This document shows positions 1 through 6,067 of a DNA stretch of 12,822 bases, piece by piece. The stretch is from Sporomusaceae bacterium UBA1887 (GTDB lineage Bacteria > Bacillota > Negativicutes > Sporomusales > DSM-15969), in contig DDHB01000072.1 in the NCBI GenBank assembly GCA_002337925.1, positions 5,698 to 18,519 on the forward strand. Direction: 5' to 3'. Each line of letters begins with the position of its first letter. Positions within the stretch are counted from its first letter, which is position 1. The position numbers and the translations under genes were made by a program. The notes under the pieces were generated by a model. It was not told the origin of the DNA and ran no database searches. It worked only from the letters and a program-made list of their open reading frames with translations.

Positions 1-444
1 CAGCAATTACAAGGAGTAGTCGATACAACAGTAGGTTATGGTCAGGGTCAAGTGGTGAATCCTACTTATCAGCAGGTGTGCAGCGGAGAAACCGGACACA
101 CGGAGATATGTGAGGTCGTTTATGAGGAAACACAAATCACGCTGGTTAAAGTGCTTGAACATTTCTTTCGCATCGTTGATCCCACCAGTCTCAATCGTCA
201 GGGGCCTGACCGTGGCACGCAATATCGGAGTGGTGTGTATTATACAGACGAAACTGATGGGGCTGTAATAAAGGAAGTGCTGCAACAGGTACAAGTTCGC
301 TATACCAGGCCAATCGTGGTAGAAGTAGAAGCCTTGCAATCCTTTTATCCCGCTGAAGAATATCACCAAGATTATCTCAACAAGAATCCACATGGGTATT
401 GTCATATCGATATGGGTCTTGCCACAGTGAATGAAAGAAAATAG
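1..444 (+). CDS. msrA: Peptide-methionine (S)-S-oxide reductase MsrA, 3' part (5' end outside window)
   Basis: The frame is open from base 1 to a TAG at 442-444 and gives 147 C-terminal residues. MsrA reduces the S-epimer of methionine sulfoxide in proteins, using thioredoxin, in the cytoplasm. Visible family signatures are VGYGQG, NPTYQQVCSGETGHTE and GPDRGTQYRSGVYY, in the usual MsrA order. The N-terminal GCFW motif with the catalytic cysteine lies before the window, so catalysis cannot be checked. The C-terminal end NPHGYCHID keeps a cysteine typical of MsrA proteins that carry a recycling cysteine near the end. An in-frame GTG at 52 is internal and is not a likely start. A strong hairpin terminator follows the stop, so this is the last gene of its transcript. 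The family call is secure; the fusion state (for example to MsrB at the N-terminus) is unknown. Confidence 0.93.
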   Translation, partial: QQLQGVVDTTVGYGQGQVVNPTYQQVCSGETGHTEICEVVYEETQITLVKVLEHFFRIVDPTSLNRQGPDRGTQYRSGVYYTDETDGAVIKEVLQQVQVRYTRPIVVEVEALQSFYPAEEYHQDYLNKNPHGYCHIDMGLATVNERK

Positions 445-449
445 TTGAG

Positions 450-482
450 AGCACTCATGAAGTCATGAGTGCTTTTATTTTT
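450..482 (+). terminator. Rho-independent terminator after msrA
   Basis: A perfect 11-bp inverted repeat, AGCACTCATGA (450-460) and TCATGAGTGCT (463-473), with a nominal 2-base loop (in practice a 9-bp stem with a larger loop), runs into TTTTATTTTTG. It starts 5 bases after the msrA stop. Confidence 0.9.
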
Positions 483-493
483 GCAAAATGAAT

Positions 494-524
494 GTTATGA
501 AAAGTTGGAATAGAGGGAAAAATA
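494..524 (+). promoter_or_regulatory. Possible forespore sigma (SigF-like) promoter of the cysteine-rich small gene
   Basis: GGGAAAAATA at 515-524 fits the published B. subtilis SigF -10 pattern (GGnrAnAHTw) at every fixed position. About 15 bases upstream, TTATG (495-499) is a weak -35 match. The AT-rich context makes chance matches easy, so this is a suggestion only. No convincing SigA promoter is seen in 474-552. Confidence 0.25.
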
Positions 525-552
525 CAAACATATCACAAGAGAGGAGAATAGT

Positions 553-678
553 ATGATTTGTATTATGGGATCAAAATGCCAGTGCGTGTACAATCAATCA
601 GGTCAATGTGCTGGAGAGCCAAAACCTGAAAATGTTCCATGTCTTGGCTTAGTTTGCTTTAATATTACCAATAAATAA
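553..678 (+). CDS. Cysteine-rich small protein, 41 aa, function unknown
   Basis: ATG at 553 is preceded by a good Shine-Dalgarno, AGAGAGGAGAA (537-547), and the frame runs to TAA at 676-678. The 41-residue product has six cysteines (residues 3, 9, 11, 19, 30, 35) in a compact pattern: MICIMGSKCQC, then YNQSGQC, then NVPCLGLVC. There is no signal peptide or membrane segment, so the cysteines would be cytoplasmic and could bind zinc or another metal. The spacing C-x-C-x(7)-C with an N..G.C core loosely recalls the short DUF1540-type proteins of spore-forming Firmicutes, but I cannot confirm membership. The gene has its own intergenic leader after the msrA terminator and lies 75 bases before the next small gene. 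The strong ribosome-binding site and high cysteine content argue for a real gene. Confidence 0.6.
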   Translation: MICIMGSKCQCVYNQSGQCAGEPKPENVPCLGLVCFNITNK

Positions 679-686
679 AAACGAAA

Positions 687-750
687 ATCCCCTCCTATGA
701 ACGATGTAACCATTATCTAGTTAACAGAATATAATAACATAGGAGGGGAT
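687..750. repeat. Perfect 13-bp inverted repeat covering the downstream ribosome-binding site
   Basis: ATCCCCTCCTATG (687-699) is the exact reverse complement of CATAGGAGGGGAT (738-750), with 38 bases between them. The right arm contains the whole Shine-Dalgarno AGGAGGGG (741-748) of the gene starting at 754. A transcript coming from upstream would therefore fold this site shut. No T-run follows, so it does not look like a terminator. TATAAT at 730-735 lies in the loop, but no good -35 accompanies it. Confidence 0.75.
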
Positions 751-753
751 AAA

Positions 754-906
754 ATGGATGAAAAACTGAAAGAAAAGCTAGATGAAGTGGGATCAAAAAT
801 AGACGATAAGGTTGAAGAAAAGGCATTAGAATATGATATTCCCAAATGGGCTGTCTGGCTAGGCGGCGCAATAGCTGTCAGTGTGATTATTAAAATATTA
901 TTCTAA
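754..906 (+). CDS. Small single-pass membrane protein, 50 aa, function unknown
   Basis: ATG at 754 follows a strong Shine-Dalgarno (AGGAGGGG, 5 bases before the start) and the frame ends with TAA at 904-906. Residues 1-28 are highly charged and probably helical (a repeated EKLKEKLDE-like pattern). After the IPKW hinge, residues 33-50 form one hydrophobic helix (AVWLGGAIAVSVIIKILF) that reaches the C-terminus. This is the layout of a tail-anchored inner-membrane protein with a cytoplasmic charged helix. I do not recognise the family. The gene sits between an inverted repeat that masks its ribosome-binding site and a 15-bp stem terminator, so it is probably a short separate message or the second gene after the cysteine-rich protein. 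Tight translational control of a tiny membrane protein is compatible with a type I toxin, but no antitoxin RNA can be shown here. Confidence 0.65.
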   Translation: MDEKLKEKLDEVGSKIDDKVEEKALEYDIPKWAVWLGGAIAVSVIIKILF

Positions 907-921
907 GGCATTCGTATCTGA

Positions 922-961
922 AACAACGACCTCCGCCAAAGCGGAGGTCGTTGTTATTATT
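922..961 (+). terminator. Strong Rho-independent terminator
   Basis: A perfect 15-bp stem, AACAACGACCTCCGC (922-936) with GCGGAGGTCGTTGTT (941-955), encloses the loop CAAA and leads into ATTATTC. It lies 15 bases after the 50-aa gene and 10 bases past the stop of the convergent minus-strand gene, so it may act for both, though the minus-strand T tract is short. Confidence 0.88.
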
Positions 962-970
962 CAATTTCGT

Positions 971-1243
971 TTAAACAGCGTGTGTATCTGTTCGTAAAAG
1001 CAGATAATTAATGACCCATGCAATTTCGCTAAGTAAGAATTCATAGTCACCATTTAAAAATGTGGTAACAGGAAGCCAGATAAAAACTGCCACAGGCACT
1101 GATAACCAAAGTATGCCCGCAAATATCCAGCCAATACTTCCGGTATGCATGCAGCGCAAGGCGGCTTTGCAAGGGAGTATTGCAAAATAATACAAGGCGA
1201 AGGAGCCAATAATATGCAGAATAGTACGTAGTGTTGAAAGCAA
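971..1243 (-). CDS. Small integral membrane protein, about 90 aa, function unknown
   Basis: Read on the minus strand from TTG at 1243 to TAA at 971-973. The start is chosen because AGGTGAT, a 7-base match to the 16S anti-Shine-Dalgarno, lies 4-10 bases before it; the GTG at 1252, three codons upstream, overlaps that site and has no ribosome-binding site of its own. The protein has hydrophobic stretches at about residues 6-23 (LHIIGSFALYYFAIL) and 37-62 (IGWIFAGILWLSVPVAVFIW), plus a weaker one near 70-83, so it is probably a two- or three-helix membrane protein with no cleavable signal. I recognise no family. It is convergent with the 50-aa gene and co-directional with the secreted-protein gene at 1453-1887, about 210 bases upstream. 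No convincing promoter is seen; TTGTAC then 17 bases then TAGTAA on the minus strand is weak. Confidence 0.6.
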   Translation of the reverse strand: MLSTLRTILHIIGSFALYYFAILPCKAALRCMHTGSIGWIFAGILWLSVPVAVFIWLPVTTFLNGDYEFLLSEIAWVINYLLLRTDTHAV

Positions 1244-1354
1244 ATTTATCACCTGCAGTCAATAGTGATTACTACATAATTCGACTTAGATGTACAATAT
1301 CCTACACGAGACTAGCGTTAATTTCTCCCAAAAAAGGTTTTATTTCTTAAGTAG

Positions 1355-1433
1355 ACGAATAGTAGAATGAAATACATCCTAAAGGACGTGGCTGGAACCA
1401 AGTCTTTTAGGATGTAGGTGGAAGCCTATTCGT
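1355..1433. other. Nested stem-loop between two minus-strand genes, possible structured RNA
   Basis: An outer 8-bp stem, ACGAATAG (1355-1362) with CTATTCGT (1426-1433), encloses a 15-bp inner stem, TACATCCTAAAGGAC (1373-1387) with GTCTTTTAGGATGTA (1402-1416), with one G-U pair. The interior loops of about 10 and 9 bases are purine rich (TAGAATGAAA, GGTGGAAGC). The apical loop contains GGCT (1390-1393), able to pair with AGCC (1423-1426) as a pseudoknot. It follows the minus-strand gene at 1453 and could serve as its weak terminator, but no good T-run follows on either strand. Confidence 0.5.
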
Positions 1434-1452
1434 TTATATATACGAATCTAAG

Positions 1453-1887
1453 TTAGTCTCTGTTAAACTCAGGCTGCACTGATTCGGGAGAGAACACTCG
1501 AATCGCTTCTGTTTTACCATTGTTTATTATTTGCAGGCTCCAGGTTCCCAGTTTTTCATTCTTTGCATTGACTACAAAAACCTGCAAGTTTACTAGAGAG
1601 CCTTTTTCAGCAGGGATTGATATCTTACCGGAATCTTTTCCCTTAAGAACAACTGTTTCGCGTTGGGTTTTTGAGTTTCCAACACTCCATTCAAGTTTAA
1701 TTTCTGCAGCACTTGTGGGCATTTCTTCTTTGGCATAATAAGTGGACGCCCAAAACGTAGACGGATTATCTACAACAACCTCTACGGTCATATTTGCAGG
1801 TGAGGCATTTGCCGCATGGAATGGGGTAGCGATGAGGAATAGTAGTACTAAGCATACATTCAATAGCCCTTGTTTTAATTGATTCAT
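1453..1887 (-). CDS. Secreted protein with signal peptide, 144 aa, function unknown
   Basis: Minus-strand gene with ATG at 1887-1885 and a clear Shine-Dalgarno (ACGGAGGTAG) ending 6 bases upstream. The N-terminus is a classical Sec signal: MNQLKQG, then a hydrophobic core at residues 8-21, and a probable signal peptidase I cut after ANA (residue 28). There is no lipobox, since the only cysteine (residue 12) lies inside the hydrophobic core. The mature part of about 116 residues alternates short hydrophobic and polar strands (MTVEVVVDNP, EIKLEWSVG, GSLVNLQVFVVN, LGTWSLQIINNG) and has no cysteine, consistent with a small all-beta, Ig-like extracellular domain. I recognise no family and no catalytic motif. 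Co-directional with the small membrane protein gene downstream and divergent from tag. Confidence 0.75.
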   Translation of the reverse strand: MNQLKQGLLNVCLVLLFLIATPFHAANASPANMTVEVVVDNPSTFWASTYYAKEEMPTSAAEIKLEWSVGNSKTQRETVVLKGKDSGKISIPAEKGSLVNLQVFVVNAKNEKLGTWSLQIINNGKTEAIRVFSPESVQPEFNRD

Positions 1888-1982
1888 AACAGTCTACCTC
1901 CGTAACGGTTTTTCTTTATTTTACCATAATTTATACAAGCTTTATAGTGAGAGCGGCATATTAACTTTTTTGCATTGGGACG

Positions 1983-2015
1983 GGCAAAAATAATAACTGG
2001 CTGTTAAGCCAGTTA
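1983..2015 (-). terminator. Terminator-like hairpin on the minus strand upstream of the secreted-protein gene
   Basis: TAACTGGCT (1994-2002) and AGCCAGTTA (2007-2015) form a perfect 9-bp stem with a 4-base loop. Read on the minus strand, the stem is followed by TTATTTTTG; on the plus strand no T tract follows. It would therefore stop minus-strand transcription that enters from the tag region, about 100 bases before the ATG at 1887. An operator role in the divergent intergenic region is the alternative. Confidence 0.45.
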
Positions 2016-2032
2016 ATGGGAGAGGAGAAGAT

Positions 2033-2119
2033 TTGGTATCATATAAAGTATGCCCTGCATCATTGCTTTTTAGACAGTACCAAGTTTGTAAACTGACAAA
2101 AAAGAAAGATTGGGTGTGA
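2033..2119 (+). CDS. Possible 28-codon leader ORF before tag
   Basis: A good Shine-Dalgarno, AGAGGAG (2021-2027), lies 5 bases before TTG at 2033. From there a frame of 28 codons (beginning MVSYKVCPASLL, ending TKKKDWV) runs to TGA at 2117-2119, 8 bases before the preferred tag start. The Shine-Dalgarno is better than the one in front of tag itself, which suggests a leader ORF coupled to tag translation. The product has no recognisable feature, and the start codon is the weaker TTG, so this is tentative. Confidence 0.3.
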   Translation: MVSYKVCPASLLFRQYQVCKLTKKKDWV

Positions 2120-2127
2120 TTTTTGAT

Positions 2128-2721
2128 ATGGCCAAAAGTATAATGCCTATTCGCTGTCAGTGGTGTAGTGACGATCCCTTGTATATTCAGTATCATGACA
2201 CCGAGTGGGGTGTCCCGGTATTTGATGACGGCAAACTTTTTGAATTTCTAATGCTTGAGGGTGCACAGGCTGGATTAAGCTGGATTACTGTTTTACGGAA
2301 AAGGGAAACCTATCGCAAAGCATTTGATGAGTTTTCCTGGGAAAAAATTGCTGCTTATGACGAAGCAAAAGTGGCCGAATTGCTGCAAGATCCAGGTATA
2401 ATACGCAATCGCTTAAAAATTGCAGCTGCTATACAAAATGCGCAAGCTTTTATGAAAATTATCGATAGCCATGGCAGTTTTGCCAGTTATATTTGGCAGT
2501 TCGTAGAAGGAGCCCCTATACGCAATAACTGGCAAAGTATTGGAGAGGTACCTGCACAGAGTAAAGAATCGGAACGGATGAGCAAGGATCTGAAAAAAAG
2601 GGGATTCCGTTTTGTTGGGCCAACGATTTGTTACGCCTATATGCAGGCTGTTGGGATGGTAAATGATCATACAACAGATTGCTTCCGCCATAGTCAAATG
2701 GAGACCTGTATAAAAAAATAA
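2128..2721 (+). CDS. tag: DNA-3-methyladenine glycosylase I (Tag)
   Basis: Base-excision repair enzyme that removes 3-methyladenine from alkylated DNA. The protein follows E. coli Tag almost from end to end: RCQWCSDDPLYIQYHDTEWG, then LEGAQAGLSWITVLRKRE, GIIRNRLKI, KKRGFRFVGPTICYAYMQA and GMVNDHTTDC. The zinc site of Tag (Cys4, His17, His175, Cys179 in E. coli) is present as C10, H23 and the H-x(3)-C pair near the C-terminus. The glutamate of LEG (E44) and the aromatic pocket are also kept. Length is 197 aa from ATG 2128, close to the family norm. That start has a moderate GGGTGTGAT eight bases upstream; TTG at 2110 and ATG at 2143 are possible but have poorer sites. It heads a co-directional run of five genes that reaches the terminator at 6394, 52 bases before the next gene. 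Confidence 0.95.
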   Translation: MAKSIMPIRCQWCSDDPLYIQYHDTEWGVPVFDDGKLFEFLMLEGAQAGLSWITVLRKRETYRKAFDEFSWEKIAAYDEAKVAELLQDPGIIRNRLKIAAAIQNAQAFMKIIDSHGSFASYIWQFVEGAPIRNNWQSIGEVPAQSKESERMSKDLKKRGFRFVGPTICYAYMQAVGMVNDHTTDCFRHSQMETCIKK

Positions 2722-2773
2722 GATAGCTGCTACAGTACAAAGACAATCATTATACATAGAGGCAGGAAAATGC

Positions 2774-3874
2774 ATGCAGCATATTGTATATTACGTTTCC
2801 GGTCATGGCTTCGGGCACCTGACCCGGTCATTGGCAATTATTGAATTGCTTTTGCAGCATAGAAACGACCTTTCAATTCGTATGAAGTGCAGCTCAGCGC
2901 ATGCTGCTTTTGCAGAGCGTTACTTGCAAGAGCGAAACCTGACTGTACAAATTCAGTTGTTTGAATCAAATTTTGATATCGTCGTTGACCCGGTTAAGGT
3001 ATGCGTCGATTTTCCGTCTACCATTAATAATCTTAAGATGTGGATTAAAGAGTTACCGGCCCGGGGGCTGCGGGAATGTGAGCATGTTGAAGGAAAAACG
3101 GCTTTAATCCTTTCCGATATAGTACCGGAAGCTTTTGTAGTGGCAGCTCGGCTAGGGATACCTGCTATTGGAATTAGTAATTTTACCTGGTATGAAATTT
3201 GTAAGGAATATGTACCGGCAAAGTACCTGGCTATTCTAAAAGAAATGTATCAAAAAGCAACGACTTTTCTTGAGTTCCCGCTGTCTACAGGTGATCATAT
3301 GCCAGTGAGCAACAGGACTCCGGTGGGGATGATCAGCCGTCCTATCAATGAAAATAAGGTGAAAGAAATCCGAAAAAGGTATAAGAAGGAGGATCGGCCG
3401 CTGCTATTATTTAGTATAGGCGGTGCCTTGGAACTGGAATGTCAGGCGTTGTCCTCAGGCATAGATTGGCTTTACACGCGTGGTGTTTGTTTGCCCTCCA
3501 AGGATAATACATTCCCGATACCTGATGATGAATCGGATATACAAAATTATGTCGCTGCTTGTGATGCCGTTGTTACGAAATTCGGCTGGTCTACATTGGC
3601 TGAAGCAATGATTGCACAAAAACCTGTATTTTTAATAAAAGCTAATGGTGGCTGGGCGGAAGAAAATTTAATTATGCCTGAAATTAAGACGTTAAATTGT
3701 ATAAGATCAATTGTACCTGCCGAACTATATTCTTTCTCGCCGGACATTGTAAGTCAACAAATACAGCAGATGAGCGAATTTTATAAGTCTATTGGAGAGC
3801 GGTACAGGTATTCGCCTGAAGACATTATTAGGCAGCTTACACCTTATTTGCCTGTTAGTAACATGATAATCTAG
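2774..3874 (+). CDS. GT-B fold glycosyltransferase-like protein, 366 aa, substrate unknown
   Basis: ATG at 2774 follows AGGCAGGA (2760-2767); an overlapping ATG at 2770 is out of frame. The N-terminus reads YYVSGHGFGHLTRS (residues 6-19), the glycine-rich first loop of MurG/GT28-like glycosyltransferases and of the N-terminal half of plant arabinokinase-type proteins. SNFTW follows at 135-139. The C-terminal half has a strand-loop LLLFSIGG (210-217) and TKFGWSTLAEAMIAQKP (268-284), then GWAEE (293-297), which match the nucleotide-sugar side of the GT-B fold. No signal peptide or membrane segment is seen, so the protein is cytoplasmic or peripheral. Donor and acceptor cannot be told from sequence, and the neighbours (DNA repair, rRNA modification) give no help. 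The gap to the next gene is 15 bases, so the genes are probably cotranscribed. Confidence 0.75.
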   Translation: MQHIVYYVSGHGFGHLTRSLAIIELLLQHRNDLSIRMKCSSAHAAFAERYLQERNLTVQIQLFESNFDIVVDPVKVCVDFPSTINNLKMWIKELPARGLRECEHVEGKTALILSDIVPEAFVVAARLGIPAIGISNFTWYEICKEYVPAKYLAILKEMYQKATTFLEFPLSTGDHMPVSNRTPVGMISRPINENKVKEIRKRYKKEDRPLLLFSIGGALELECQALSSGIDWLYTRGVCLPSKDNTFPIPDDESDIQNYVAACDAVVTKFGWSTLAEAMIAQKPVFLIKANGGWAEENLIMPEIKTLNCIRSIVPAELYSFSPDIVSQQIQQMSEFYKSIGERYRYSPEDIIRQLTPYLPVSNMII

Positions 3875-3889
3875 AAGTAGAGGAATGTG

Positions 3890-5266
3890 ATGCAACTGAA
3901 ACTGCCAATACAATTAGCAGAAAAATTAAAGCAGCAATTAGGAGCAGAATATCCAGCTTTTGTTGAAGCTTTTGCACAAGATAAAATAGCCGGACTGCGG
4001 GCAAATCGTCTAAAGATTTCGCCTGAAAAACTGAAGACATTATTACCCTATTTGCAGGAGGCTGTTGAATGGTGCAGTGATGGTTTTTATTACCGAGACA
4101 GCGAAGTACGGCCGGCGAAGCATCCGTATTACTATGCTGGCTTATATTATATTCAGGAGCCGAGTGCAATGCTGCCCGTCCAACTGCTTGCTGCCCTTCC
4201 CGGGCAGCGGGTTTTGGATCTCTGTGCAGCACCTGGGGGAAAATCGGTACAAATAGCAGCACAACTGGCGAACAGGGGATTATTGGTTACAAACGATATT
4301 CACCCTCAGCGGGCCAAGGCATTATTAAAAAATATCGAGCGTTATGGTGTCACTCATGTTGTTGTTACAAATGAAAAACCAGACCGCCTGGCAAAGGTGT
4401 TCGCGGACTATTTTGATAAAATCCTCGTTGATGCTCCTTGCTCGGGAGAAGGGATGTTTCGCAAAGAACCCTCCATGGCCAATGACTGGTCCCAGCAGGA
4501 AGTAGATAAGTACGCAACTTGGCAGCAAGAAATTTTAAATTATGTTCCCTCCATGCTTCGTGCTGGTGGAGAAATAGTGTACTCTACTTGCACGTTTTCT
4601 TCTGAAGAGAATGAAATGCAATTAAATAATTTTGTTGAGCGGCATCCACAGTTTGCTATTATGGAAATGCAGCGCTTGTGGCCTCATAAGGTTAAAGGAG
4701 AAGGACACTTTGCAGCAAGAATAAAAGGACAGCCTGAGCTGCTGGATGAAACTGCAAGTGAAAAACATCCATACCCGGACTGCGATATCAGCGGTTTGAG
4801 TACCTCGCTTCGCGAGGCATTGCAGACATTTTCCAAGCAAGTATGGCGCGAACAGCAGGCTTGGCTGAAATGGCTACCTTCCAACGGGGTTGTTGTTGAG
4901 CGAAATGGTCATGTTTTGTGGGAGCATAACAGCCTGCCTATACTTAAGGGATTAAAAGTTTTGCGCTCAGGCTGGCTGCTTGGTGCTTGGGAAAACGGGC
5001 GCTTTCGTCCTAGTCAAGCTTATGCGATGGGGCTTCCCCGTGAGGCAGTTGCGTCGGCGCAGTGCTGTAATTTTGCGGCAGAGGATGAACAAGGCCGCTA
5101 TGCAGCAATTCGCTATTTGCGCGGGGAAACAATTCAAATCGAGAATCACGACTGGCCTTCAGGCTGGTATCTTATGACAGTTGACGGGTTTGCGCTTGGC
5201 TGGGCTAAAGGTGCCGGCCATAGTTTGAAAAATGATTATCCTCCTGGCTGGCGCTGGGAAGATTAG
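3890..5266 (+). CDS. rsmF: RsmF-type 16S rRNA (cytosine-C5)-methyltransferase, RsmB/NOP family
   Basis: SAM-dependent methyltransferase that makes 5-methylcytosine in RNA, most likely in 16S rRNA. Seen: an N-terminal RNA-binding region (1-100, with GLRANRLK and YYIQEPSAMLP), the SAM loop DLCAAPGGKS (110-119), motif IV DAPCSGEGMFRKE (181-193, C184) and motif VI YSTCTFSSEENE (231-242, C234). The two-cysteine arrangement is that of m5C RNA methyltransferases, where the TC cysteine attacks C6 and the PC cysteine helps release. After GHFAARI (272-278) come about 180 residues of RsmF-type C-terminal domains, making 458 aa, as usual for RsmF of Firmicutes. ATG 3890 is preferred to GTG 3887 because the AGAGGAA site needs the spacing. 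13 bases before the next gene. Which cytosines are modified cannot be read from sequence. Confidence 0.9.
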   Translation: MQLKLPIQLAEKLKQQLGAEYPAFVEAFAQDKIAGLRANRLKISPEKLKTLLPYLQEAVEWCSDGFYYRDSEVRPAKHPYYYAGLYYIQEPSAMLPVQLLAALPGQRVLDLCAAPGGKSVQIAAQLANRGLLVTNDIHPQRAKALLKNIERYGVTHVVVTNEKPDRLAKVFADYFDKILVDAPCSGEGMFRKEPSMANDWSQQEVDKYATWQQEILNYVPSMLRAGGEIVYSTCTFSSEENEMQLNNFVERHPQFAIMEMQRLWPHKVKGEGHFAARIKGQPELLDETASEKHPYPDCDISGLSTSLREALQTFSKQVWREQQAWLKWLPSNGVVVERNGHVLWEHNSLPILKGLKVLRSGWLLGAWENGRFRPSQAYAMGLPREAVASAQCCNFAAEDEQGRYAAIRYLRGETIQIENHDWPSGWYLMTVDGFALGWAKGAGHSLKNDYPPGWRWED

Positions 5267-5279
5267 CTGAGGTGCATAA

Positions 5280-6008
5280 ATGGCAGAGAAAGACCGATAT
5301 CGTTTGGACAAGATTTTAGCAAACACGGGGGTTGGTTCGCGTAAGGAAATAAAAATGGTGGTTAAGGCCAACCGGGTGATGGTTAATGGCGTTGTAGTGA
5401 AAAATGCAGATATGCATGTTTGGCTTTCCCGTGATACCATTGAAGTAGATGGAAAGCCTGTCATTTACCGGGAATATATTTATCTGCTTATGAATAAACC
5501 ACAGGGTGTACTTTCGGCCACAGAAGACAATCATGGCCAGGTGGTGGTAGACTTGTTACAGCCGGAACACCGGCTTTTTGCCCCTTTTCCTGTGGGGCGC
5601 TTGGATAAAGATACAGAAGGACTGCTGCTGTTAACGAATGATGGACAGTTAGCTCATGAGTTGCTTTCTCCCAAGAAGCATGTAGCAAAGACGTATTATG
5701 CTAGAGTAGCAGGAGAAGTAACAGAAGCGGATGGACATGCTTTTGCTCAGGGCGTCGTACTGGATGACGGCTATAAAACGCTGCCTGGTGAACTTCAAAT
5801 TCTCCATTCCGGTGCTGAGTCTGAAATAAAACTGACTATTTATGAGGGGAAATTTCATCAGGTAAAACGAATGTTTGCAGCTGTTGGTAAAAAGGTTATG
5901 TATCTAAAGCGTTTGACGATGGGAACATTACAGCTAGATAAATCGTTAGCTCCAGGAGAGTACCGGGAACTCACTTCGCAGGAATTGGAAGCATTGGGAG
6001 GAAAATAA
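5280..6008 (+). CDS. rsuA: RsuA/RluB-family rRNA pseudouridine synthase
   Basis: Isomerises a uridine in ribosomal RNA to pseudouridine. The N-terminal S4 RNA-binding domain spans residues 6-60 (RLDKILANTGVGSRKE, VMVNG), followed by the catalytic domain with YLLMNKPQGVLS (69-79) and the signature GRLDKDTEGLLLLTND (106-121), in which D109 is the catalytic aspartate. The later block KLTIYEGKFHQVKRMFAAVGKKV ends in L-x-RLTMG, also typical. The length of 242 aa suits RsuA-type enzymes specific for 16S rRNA U516, but RluB/RluE-type 23S specificity cannot be excluded. ATG 5280 is preceded by GAGGTG (5269-5274) and follows the methyltransferase by 13 bases, so two rRNA-modifying enzymes share one transcript. 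Confidence 0.92.
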   Translation: MAEKDRYRLDKILANTGVGSRKEIKMVVKANRVMVNGVVVKNADMHVWLSRDTIEVDGKPVIYREYIYLLMNKPQGVLSATEDNHGQVVVDLLQPEHRLFAPFPVGRLDKDTEGLLLLTNDGQLAHELLSPKKHVAKTYYARVAGEVTEADGHAFAQGVVLDDGYKTLPGELQILHSGAESEIKLTIYEGKFHQVKRMFAAVGKKVMYLKRLTMGTLQLDKSLAPGEYRELTSQELEALGGK

Positions 6009-6067
6009 GTAAACAAAGCGAATATTAGCGGAAAATACAGTAATGTTATTACAGGGAGCGAAACGGC

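Noticed and set aside
7..405. 132-codon minus-strand ORF opposite msrA
   Set aside because: msrA motifs on the plus strand are unambiguous; the antisense ORF is a shadow.
1047..1262. Alternative 71-codon minus-strand ORF overlapping the small membrane protein gene
   Set aside because: The other frame has the coherent membrane-helix pattern and the well-spaced Shine-Dalgarno; this one is its frame-shifted shadow.
1373..1416. The 15-bp inner stem considered as a simple Rho-independent terminator
   Set aside because: Neither strand has a clear T-run directly after the stem, and the 14-base loop plus the enclosing outer stem do not fit a standard terminator.
3855..4262. 135-codon minus-strand ORF opposite the start of rsmF
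   Set aside because: The plus strand has a well-supported methyltransferase across this stretch; the antisense product has no recognisable features.
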